A stretch of 27,729 nucleotides of DNA from DASUZB01 sp035535495 (GTDB lineage Bacteria > Actinomycetota > CALGFH01), in contig DATLQA010000088.1 in assembly GCA_035535495.1 (NCBI GenBank), positions 1 to 27,729 of the forward strand, written 5' to 3'. Under the pieces are notes generated by a model. It was not told the DNA's origin. It ran no database searches and was given only the letters and a program-made list of their open reading frames with translations. Below are positions 22,713 to 27,729 of this stretch, one piece after another (position 1 is the first letter of the stretch; each line of letters opens with the position of its first letter). The translations under genes were made by a program, and so were the position numbers.

Positions 22713-24056
22713 TCATGCCTCCGCGCTGCCGGTGGCGTGGCGGGTGCCAGGTGTCCGGCTGGCCCAGGCCACGCCCCAGCGGCCCTTGGAACGCCGGGCT
22801 TGAGCGGTGTGACGTTGCTCGAGCATCGAGGCTGCCAGCACTGCCACGGCCTGCTGGGCTGGCGAGCCGGGCCGGGTCTCGCCGAGCGACCGACCGGCGG
22901 CGAGGGCGGCGTCGGTCGCGGCGCGGTCGTAAGGGATGAACGCGGCGGGTTCGACACCGACGTAGCGCGCGACCGCGGCGCGGATCTGGCCGGCGGGATC
23001 GCCGCCGAACAGGCCGTCGCGGACCTGGTTGACGACCAGCCGGACGCGGTCGGCGGGCACGCCCAGGTCGGTGAGGTCCTGCCAGGCGCGGATGAAGTCG
23101 TGGAGGCCGACAGGGTCGGCACGGGTGACCGCGACGACCATGTCGGCGCGGGCAAGCGCGATGCGGGAGACGGCGTTGCGGCGGAAGCGGACCTGGTCGT
23201 AGAGGAGCTCCTCGTCCTCTTCCAGGCAGAAGCCGACGTCGACGATGGTGAGGGGGAAGGCGACGTGGAACAGGTCGAGGAGCGACTCCCAGGTGCTCGG
23301 GCGGACCTCGGTCCAGAGTTCGGCGCGTGGCAGGCCGGCGAGGACCCGTGGGCCGGTGGGTGCGGCGCGGCGGGTGGCGCGCCAGAGCTGGGGTCCGTCG
23401 AGTTCGCCGCGGCTGGCCATGCGGGCGGCCCAGGCGAGCCCGGGATAGTCCTGGAGGTAGCCCAGGGCCTGGGCGATGGAGCCGCCGTAGGTGTCGGCGT
23501 CGACCAGGAGGGTCTCTCCGGCCAGGGGGGCGGCTTCGAAGGCGAGGTTGAGCGCGATGGTGGTGCGGCCTGGTGCGCCCTTCGGGCCCCAGACGGCGAT
23601 CAGCGTGTGGCGGCGTCCGAACGACTCGGTCTGGCCGGGGCTGGTTGGGTGGGCTGGTGGTCCCGAGGTGGCGTCGGCGGTGTCTCGGGGTTCGGCGAGG
23701 GCGGCTGTGGTGGCCAGCGCGATCAGCGTGGCGGGTGGGTCGGTGTCGCGGCCGACGTGGCTGATGCCGAGCTGGCGGAGGCGGCGCTCGGCGTGGTCGT
23801 CGCCGCTGGGAGCGACACCGATCACGGTGACGCCGGTGGCGGTCAGGCGGGTGACGGCGTCCCGGTCGAGCCAGCGGGTGCCCGAGGCGACCAGGGCGGC
23901 TTGGGCGCGGCCGGTGGTGGCGACGGCGAGCAGGTCGCCGAGGTCGTAGCAGCGCTGCACGATCTCGGCTGGGGCGCCGGGCTCTTGGCACGCTTGGACC
24001 AGGGCGGCTTCCCAGGCGGCTCCGGTGCCGGCGGTGACGATCCGTAGCCTGGCCAT
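22713..24056 (-). CDS. tadZ: TadZ/CpaE-type MinD-like ATPase
   Basis: The ATG at 24056 (MARLRIVTAG) gives 447 aa. Residues 1-120 are a receiver-like atypical domain (LLAVATTGRAQAALVASGTR, GVTVIGVAPSGDDHAERRLR). From 150 on is a ParA/MinD-type P-loop: VWGPKGAPGRTTIALNLA keeps the signature Lys159 and the TT, but the second Lys is Arg164. LLVDADTYGGS is the switch region, with TIVDVGFCLEEDEE as Walker B and RVRLVVNQVRDGLF later. TadZ proteins place the pilus machine at a pole or focus. The Lys to Arg change may reduce ATP hydrolysis. Its start lies 4 bp after the cpaB stop. Confidence 0.9.
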   Translation of the reverse strand: MARLRIVTAGTGAAWEAALVQACQEPGAPAEIVQRCYDLGDLLAVATTGRAQAALVASGTRWLDRDAVTRLTATGVTVIGVAPSGDDHAERRLRQLGISHVGRDTDPPATLIALATTAALAEPRDTADATSGPPAHPTSPGQTESFGRRHTLIAVWGPKGAPGRTTIALNLAFEAAPLAGETLLVDADTYGGSIAQALGYLQDYPGLAWAARMASRGELDGPQLWRATRRAAPTGPRVLAGLPRAELWTEVRPSTWESLLDLFHVAFPLTIVDVGFCLEEDEELLYDQVRFRRNAVSRIALARADMVVAVTRADPVGLHDFIRAWQDLTDLGVPADRVRLVVNQVRDGLFGGDPAGQIRAAVARYVGVEPAAFIPYDRAATDAALAAGRSLGETRPGSPAQQAVAVLAASMLEQRHTAQARRSKGRWGVAWASRTPGTRHATGSAEA

Positions 24057-24060
24057 GGCG

Positions 24061-24909
24061 TCACCGTGGGGTGGAGTTGGGCGGGCCGCCGCCTGCTGGG
24101 GTGGTGGAGGCGGTCGAGGCGGGCTGGGCGGGGTCGGTGGTCCCGGCGGGGGGTCCGGGTTGGTCGAGGGTTGGGTTGGGTGTCGGGGTCGCGGTGGTGC
24201 CGGGTGGAGCCTTGACGATGAAGATGCGGGCGCTGGCGATGGCGGCGGTGACCAGGGGCGCGCTGTCCTTTGGCATGCGGACCTGGACGCCGGTCTGCCG
24301 GTCCGCGACGCTGATGCCGCTGGCCTCCTGGAGGAGTTGGGTGATCTCGACGCTTGGCAGGAGGACGACCGCCTGGCCGCGCCGCGGGCCGTCGCTGTAG
24401 GCAGCCAGGACCTGGACCCGGTCGCCCGGGCGCAGGCCGCGTGCCACGTCGCTGTTCTCGGCGCTGATGGGCAGCTCGACCATGTCGCTGGCGGTGGAGG
24501 CGGCGACGCTGGCGGCTGGAACCAGCGCGTCCTTGGGCACGGGGGTGGTGAGGACACGAGCGGTGATGGACTCTGAGGGTTGCAGGTAGTGGCGGAGTTC
24601 GGCGCCTGGCAGGTGGACGCGGGCCACGGTCAGGTCGGCGCGGTCGAGGACGGTGCCCGACGGCAGGTCGCGCGCGGCGACGTAGACAGGTTGGAGGCGT
24701 TGGGCGCGCTGCAGGACGAGCGCGCCTCCGAGGACGGCGACGAGGACCAGCAGGATTCCGAGCGCGAGGCGGCCGGCTCGCCAGGAGGAGGCTCTCAGGC
24801 GTTCGGCGGCCTGGGCCTGGACGGGAAGCAGCGTGGCTGGTTCGGGATTGGACAGGGGGAACACCTCCTCTCCGGGAGGCGGCTGATCCCGAGGAACAGA
24901 TCCGGACAA
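24061..24909 (-). CDS. cpaB: CpaB/RcpC-like SAF-domain pilus assembly protein
   Basis: The 282-aa product has one membrane anchor at about 44-66 (AGRLALGILLVLVAVLGGAL), then a SAF domain (PVYVAARDLPSGTVLDRADL, TVARVHLPGAELRHYLQPSE) and a second beta module (ELPISAENSDVARGLRPGDR, VQVLAAYSD, ADRQTGVQVRMPKDSAPLVT). The last 45 residues are Pro/Thr/Ala-rich and low in complexity. In diderms CpaB/RcpC works beside the secretin; with no secretin here it probably acts at the membrane-wall interface. The start is uncertain: TTG at 24909 has a weak AGG upstream, and GTG at 24864 is directly abutted by GGAGAGGAG. It is the first gene of the operon, after a good promoter candidate. Confidence 0.85.
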   Translation of the reverse strand: MSGSVPRDQPPPGEEVFPLSNPEPATLLPVQAQAAERLRASSWRAGRLALGILLVLVAVLGGALVLQRAQRLQPVYVAARDLPSGTVLDRADLTVARVHLPGAELRHYLQPSESITARVLTTPVPKDALVPAASVAASTASDMVELPISAENSDVARGLRPGDRVQVLAAYSDGPRRGQAVVLLPSVEITQLLQEASGISVADRQTGVQVRMPKDSAPLVTAAIASARIFIVKAPPGTTATPTPNPTLDQPGPPAGTTDPAQPASTASTTPAGGGPPNSTPR

Positions 24910-24961
24910 ACATGCCTGACCTGGGTTTCGGAGATCAAGCTCGCAATCATGAAAATAAGGT

Positions 24962-24991
24962 TATCTGAGTTCCGCCAGTAAACGGTGTCAA
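24962..24991 (-). promoter_or_regulatory. Probable promoter of the Tad pilus operon
   Basis: On the minus strand a perfect -35 TTGACA (24986-24991) is followed after 17-19 bp by AT-rich TCAGAT/AGATAA, a plausible -10, in one of the few AT-rich stretches of the window. It lies about 50 bp before the cpaB start and faces away from the HTH gene. Confidence 0.5.
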
Positions 24992-25011
24992 GAGGATGGT
25001 CCGAAGCGCTA

Positions 25012-25040
25012 TTGAAGGCAAACAGGGCGTCTGATACTGT
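25012..25040 (+). promoter_or_regulatory. Possible promoter of the HTH gene
   Basis: TTGAAG (25012-25017) is followed by TACTGT (25035-25040) at 17-bp spacing, inside TGATACTGT. It lies 55 bp before the ATG at 25095 and is divergent from the pilus promoter candidate, so the short region between could be co-regulated. Confidence 0.4.
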
Positions 25041-25094
25041 GGACAACACACCCGGCCGGGTGCCTTCAGCCACCGCTGAGCGGGGAGGTCCTTC

Positions 25095-25340
25095 ATGTCG
25101 ACTCCAGGCGTCGAGCCCCGCTTCTACACGCTGGAGGACGTCGCCACGATCCTGAACGTGCGGGTCGCGCAGGTGTACGCGCTGGTCCGCAGTGGTGACC
25201 TCCCGGCGGTCAAGCTCGGCGGGCGGGGTGTGTGGCGGGTCGACCGCGCGCAGCTCGAGCAGTACATCGAGCGGATGCACGCCGAGACTCGCGAGTGGGC
25301 CAAGGCCCATCCGCTCATCGGCGGTCCGGAAGCAGACTGA
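25095..25340 (+). CDS. Small helix-turn-helix (excisionase/BldC-like) DNA-binding protein
   Basis: The ATG at 25095 follows GGGGAGGTCC with good spacing; the product is 81 aa. Residues 10-60 form a MerR-type winged helix: FYTLEDVATILNVRVAQVYA (helix-turn-helix), LVRSGDLPAVKLGGRGVWRV (turn and wing), DRAQLEQYIERM. This is the HTH_17 class that includes phage excisionases and BldC. No recombinase or att site is nearby, so a BldC-like regulator fits better than excisionase. It is divergent from the Tad operon and could control it. Its last 26 bp overlap the 3' end of the convergent LSm-like gene, so the two transcripts are complementary at their ends. Confidence 0.85.
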   Translation: MSTPGVEPRFYTLEDVATILNVRVAQVYALVRSGDLPAVKLGGRGVWRVDRAQLEQYIERMHAETREWAKAHPLIGGPEAD

Positions 25341-25896
25341 CAAAGGCGATCGCGGCGAAGGCCGCGAACCGGCGTGCCCTGACCACCGCCTCCCGCCGCG
25401 CCTCCCCCACCTCGTGTTCGGCCAGTTCGAGGTAGTCGCTGCCGACCGCCTCGATGGTCCCGTGGACGGTGTTGCCGTCCACGAGCTCGAGTCGGACGGG
25501 TTCGCGCCGCCTGGCAAGCTCGCGGAGGGCGAGCGCGAGATGGAAGCGGCCTGCGGCGCTGCTGGGAGCGGGCTGGAGCGGTTCGTGGCCGGGTGACAAG
25601 GCGAGCGAGCTGGCCTGGACGCGGACCAGGTGCTGCCCGCCCTCCGGGTCCTGCAGGACGAAGAAGTCCGGGTAGCTGGCGGCCACCGTGCCGCGGACCA
25701 CGTGCGCGCCGGCCCGCGCGACCGCTTCGGTGCCGACGTGTCGGGCGAGCTGCTCCCACAGGTTGGTCGCCCCGACCTGAGCCCGGATCGCCGCCACCGT
25801 CTCCTGCTCGGCCTCGCGGCGTAGCCCAGCCTCGAACTCCGCCTCCAGCTCCTCGAACACCCGGCGCAGAGGCGCCGGCTCCTCCGGCTCCACCAT
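25315..25896 (-). CDS. Hypothetical protein with LSm-like beta barrel
   Basis: The ATG at 25896 has GGAG 5 nt upstream and gives 193 aa. Residues 1-40 are acidic and helical (LRRVFEELEAEFEAGLRREA). The middle (AHVVRGTVAASYPDFFVLQD) and later (PVRLELVDGNTVHGTIEAVG, SDYLELAEHE) segments resemble strands of an LSm/SH3-type barrel, with the D-G-x-x-x-x-G-x-I-x-x-V-G-x-D pattern. A basic/hydrophobic tail ends RRFAAFAAIAFVSLLPDRR. No signal peptide. I know no experimental function; similar proteins sit beside Tad and BldC-like genes in other actinobacteria, to my recollection. An RNA- or protein-binding role is possible but unproven. Confidence 0.72.
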   Translation of the reverse strand: MVEPEEPAPLRRVFEELEAEFEAGLRREAEQETVAAIRAQVGATNLWEQLARHVGTEAVARAGAHVVRGTVAASYPDFFVLQDPEGGQHLVRVQASSLALSPGHEPLQPAPSSAAGRFHLALALRELARRREPVRLELVDGNTVHGTIEAVGSDYLELAEHEVGEARREAVVRARRFAAFAAIAFVSLLPDRR

Positions 25897-26022
25897 GGAT
25901 CTCCTCAGCGGCCGCGTCGCCCGGCTGTGGCCAACCAGCGTAGAGCAACCCGATGCGCAGGACCGGCGACATCGCGGCCACGGCACCGCTTGAGGAGCGG
26001 TGGTGCGCCTGTGGACAAGCGT

Positions 26023-26053
26023 TTGACGCCTCCTGCAGACATTGATGCACAAT
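26023..26053 (+). promoter_or_regulatory. Possible promoter of the LysM gene
   Basis: TTGACG (26023-26028) is a near-consensus -35; CACAAT (26048-26053) lies 19 bp further on as a weak -10, about 24 bp before the ATG at 26077. The -35 is good, the spacing long. Confidence 0.35.
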
Positions 26054-26076
26054 CTGGCGTGATCGGGAGGTACCAA

Positions 26077-27138
26077 ATGCAAACCATAGAATCTGACCTG
26101 CGGGCCTGCTGGCGTGGCGCCGCACTGCTCGCGCTCCTCGCATCGCTGGAGGTCGTGCTCGTCCGCGCCGTCGGCCCGTTGGGGGCGCAGGTCCGAGCCC
26201 TCGGCAGCCTCGGCGATCCATCGGGTGATCCGGTGGCCGGCCTGCTCACCGTGCTCGCCGTGGCGGCGGAGCTGCTCGCGGCATACCTCCTCCTGACCCT
26301 GGCGCTGCGCCTTGCCGCTTGGCTGCCTGGCGCTTCGGGCCGGCTGGCCCTGCGGAGCGCCGGGCTGGTCACGCTGCCGGTCTTGCGGCGTGCCCTGGAC
26401 GGACTGCTCGGTGGTGTGCTCCTCGCCCAGATGGTCGTCGCGCCGGTCGCTGCCCGGGCCGAGCCCATGCGGCCTTCCGACCGTCCAGCCGCAGCGGCCG
26501 CGTCGGCACTTGCGGGCGGCAGCCGCATCGCCTCCGCTTCGGAGCTCGGCGACGCAGAACCTCAGCCGAGCGTGGCGGGCGGCTCACGCGCCAGCAGGGG
26601 TTGGCCGCCTGGCGCGGCGGACCACCCGCCGACCACAGCCGCTCAGATGCCCGGCAGGGCCGGCAACCCGCCAGGCACAGCCAGCCGCGTGTCGGGCACG
26701 GCGGGGGCCGTCCCAGCCGGCTCGACGGCTCCGCCACCAACCTGGGTGCCGCTGCCGACCTGGCTCGGCGGCAGCCAGGTGGGTGGCACAAGCCTCCCGG
26801 GATCGACGACGGCCGGGTCGGTGCCGGGAGCGGTGCCCACCCAGCCGCCACCGCCACGGGCATCGGGCGGCCAAGGCCCTGAGGCGAGCGCTGCCAGCGG
26901 CGGCGTGATCGACCCTGACGTGACCCGCTCGTACGTGATCCGACCGGGCGACACGTTGTGGGACATCGCGGAGGCGCATCTTGCTCCCAGTCAACGCTCC
27001 CCATCCCGGATCGACCGCTACTGGCGGCAGGTCCATGCGGCCAACCGTGACGTGTTGGGCGACGACCCCGATCTCATCCACCCTGGCGCCCGTGTCGTGC
27101 TGCCGCCGTTCCAGCCTGTCCGGACCGACGGTAGGTAG
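26077..27138 (+). CDS. Multi-pass membrane protein with C-terminal LysM domain
   Basis: The ATG at 26077 has GGGAGG 6 nt upstream; the frame is open back to 25927 but without such a site. The 353-aa protein has two clear membrane helices (ALLALLASLEVVLVRAVG; GLLTVLAVAAELLAAYLLLT) and a third likely one near 95-120 (RRALDGLLGGVLLAQMVVAP). A Pro/Gly/Ala/Ser-rich stretch of about 160 residues, probably extracytoplasmic and spanning the wall, follows. The end (about 285-347) is a LysM domain: YVIRPGDTLWDIAEAHL, WRQVHAANRDVLGDDPDLIH, PGARVVLPP. LysM binds N-acetylglucosamine in peptidoglycan. Its place beside the pilus locus suggests a wall anchor or wall-sensing partner for pilus assembly; that is inference from context. 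Confidence 0.88.
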   Translation: MQTIESDLRACWRGAALLALLASLEVVLVRAVGPLGAQVRALGSLGDPSGDPVAGLLTVLAVAAELLAAYLLLTLALRLAAWLPGASGRLALRSAGLVTLPVLRRALDGLLGGVLLAQMVVAPVAARAEPMRPSDRPAAAAASALAGGSRIASASELGDAEPQPSVAGGSRASRGWPPGAADHPPTTAAQMPGRAGNPPGTASRVSGTAGAVPAGSTAPPPTWVPLPTWLGGSQVGGTSLPGSTTAGSVPGAVPTQPPPPRASGGQGPEASAASGGVIDPDVTRSYVIRPGDTLWDIAEAHLAPSQRSPSRIDRYWRQVHAANRDVLGDDPDLIHPGARVVLPPFQPVRTDGR

Positions 27139-27140
27139 GC

Positions 27141-27325
27141 ATGAGGAACCGCACCACCAGCCATCGGGCAGTTCGCTGCTGGCCGGCGCGTTCGCACGCC
27201 GGGCGCGCCTCGCCGAGTTCCTGACTGAACCCGAGGAGCCCCTTGCTCCGCTGCCGGTCCCCCCACCGCTGCTCCGCTGTCGGTCCCCCACCGCACCGGT
27301 AAGAGCGCGCACGGTACGGTCTTAG
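27141..27325 (+). pseudogene. Frameshifted or truncated start of a downstream gene
   Basis: An ATG 2 bp after the LysM stop, with GGTAGG in front, begins MRNRTTSHRA and stops after 27 codons. The neighbouring frame from about 27170 reads on as SSLLAGAFARRARLAEFLTE, PEEPLAPLPVPPPL, with coding-like composition, and stops at 27323-27325. One base change would join them. The piece ends just before transposon-like sequence, so the rest of the gene was probably lost. The call rests on composition and position only. Confidence 0.3.
27245..27295. repeat. Imperfect 26/25-bp tandem direct repeat
   Basis: The unit beginning GCTCCGCTG occurs at 27245-27270 and immediately again at 27271-27295, with one C/T change and one C missing from the second copy's C-run. 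It lies in the broken ORF next to the transposon remnant. A recent duplication by slippage is likely. Confidence 0.6.
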
Positions 27326-27344
27326 AGAGCGTCTGTGAACTGGG

Positions 27345-27480
27345 TCAGCGGGTGAGGCGGTTGCTGAGCTGCCAGGTGGCGGCGGTCAAGATCATGGCTT
27401 CGTGGGTGGCTGGGAGGTCTCGTAGTCGCGTACGAGGCGGCGGAGCTCGGTCCGCCAGGCGAAGGAGGGACTGGCAAGCC
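27345..27480 (-). mobile_element. C-terminal tail of an IS5-like transposase, frameshifted
   Basis: The minus strand reads SFAW-RTELRRLVRDYE and, one frame over, DLPATHEAMILTAATWQLSN-RLTR with TGA at 27345-27347. This is the usual ending of IS5-type DDE transposases (RRLVRDYE followed by xLPxTHEAMI). One G missing in the TACGAGACC run breaks the frame. About 20 bp beyond the stop, GAGAGCGTCTGTGAA resembles an IS end. The N-terminal and catalytic parts are absent; upstream of 27480 the similarity stops. It is a dead fragment. Confidence 0.65.
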
Positions 27481-27567
27481 TAGACAACCCCTCTCCTACC
27501 AGGAGTCCTTCACCTTCCGGGCGAACCGCCCACCGACACCTTTGCCGACGCCGTCGACGAAGGCGCG

Positions 27568-27729
27568 TCAGTGGTGGTGGCCGTGCCGGCCGAGGGACTC
27601 CACGGGGGTCGCGCCGGGGCGGGTCCACTGCGGTACGGGGCGGCTGGTCGGGCCCCAGGTGGCGACGCCGTCAGCGTCCGAGCGCCAGTACCAGCAGATC
27701 GGCGAGCCATGCCCACCGACCGGCGAGTC
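27568..27729 (-). CDS. C-terminal end of an unidentified protein, runs off right edge
   Basis: From the right edge the minus strand is open for 53 codons to TGA at 27568-27570, reading SPVGGHGSPICWYWRSDADG, VATWGPTSRPVPQWTRPG and ending SLGRHGHHH. Third positions are mostly G or C and the residues are mixed, unlike the Arg/Pro shadow frames here. There is no start in the window. The His-rich tail may bind metal. The family is not recognised. Confidence 0.45.
   Translation of the reverse strand, partial: DSPVGGHGSPICWYWRSDADGVATWGPTSRPVPQWTRPGATPVESLGRHGHHH

Noticed and set aside
25095..25340. HTH protein as a phage excisionase marking an integrated element
   Set aside because: No integrase, attachment-site repeats or tRNA gene nearby. 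The context is a chromosomal pilus locus.
27490..27530. Plus-strand QESFTFRANR, recalling the end of IS1595-type transposases
   Set aside because: Only about eight residues agree and the text diverges at once. Too short to call.

Overview
The window is very high G+C DNA with third codon positions almost all G or C, dense coding, frequent GTG/TTG starts and 4-bp stop/start overlaps. This points to an actinobacterium. Supporting content is a monoderm-style Tad/Flp pilus operon without a secretin, an adenylate cyclase/ATPase/TPR signalling protein paired with a cyclic-nucleotide-binding protein, and a small BldC/excisionase-type HTH protein. The genus cannot be determined. No rRNA, tRNA, CRISPR array or complete mobile element was seen.

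Layout. 1-1129: the 5' part of an SBP56-type selenium-binding protein / methanethiol oxidase gene, interrupted by a frameshift and running off the left edge, is divergent from a TetR regulator. A perfect 32-bp palindrome lies between them and is probably the operator. 1124-3508: a large membrane protein fused to a spermidine-synthase-like domain, on the minus strand. 3846-8705: a cyclic-nucleotide signalling island with a CNB-domain protein, an overlapping 1149-aa zinc ribbon-cyclase-AAA-TPR protein, and a short gene that looks like an internally collapsed hydrolase-cyclase fusion. 8784-9164: a small lipoprotein. 9219-11524: an M20 metallopeptidase and a diaminopropionate ammonia-lyase-like PLP enzyme in one minus-strand operon, the same pairing as E. 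coli ygeY/ygeX. 11724-13036: an SDR protein lacking the catalytic Tyr/Lys, then a VOC-fold protein.

13373-17912 is the most unusual part. It is a run of four genes around a CspB-like subtilisin (S8) peptidase with no signal peptide. The gene just upstream (14974-15246) encodes a free-standing copy of the peptidase's prodomain-like region. The gene before that (14286-14981) ends in a beta-rich domain clearly homologous to the peptidase's C-terminal domain. The first gene (13373-) is an unrecognised protein with an apparent frameshift near its end. The peptidase's two ends are therefore each duplicated as a separate neighbour, which suggests an undescribed protease, trans-acting prodomain and accessory-domain module.

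17998-24909 is a minus-strand Tad pilus operon, in transcription order cpaB (SAF), tadZ, tadA, tadB, tadC, a 62-aa pilin-like protein, two TadE-like proteins and a TadG-like protein. Opposite its promoter lies a small HTH gene, followed by an LSm-like hypothetical protein (minus) and a three-helix membrane LysM protein. The right edge (27141-27729) is disturbed: a frameshifted ORF start, a short tandem repeat, the frameshifted C-terminal tail of an IS5-like transposase, and the 3' end of another minus-strand gene.

Three independent single-base frameshifts (about 292, 13953 and 27420) are visible. They could be real gene decay or assembly error, so calls at those places carry that caveat.
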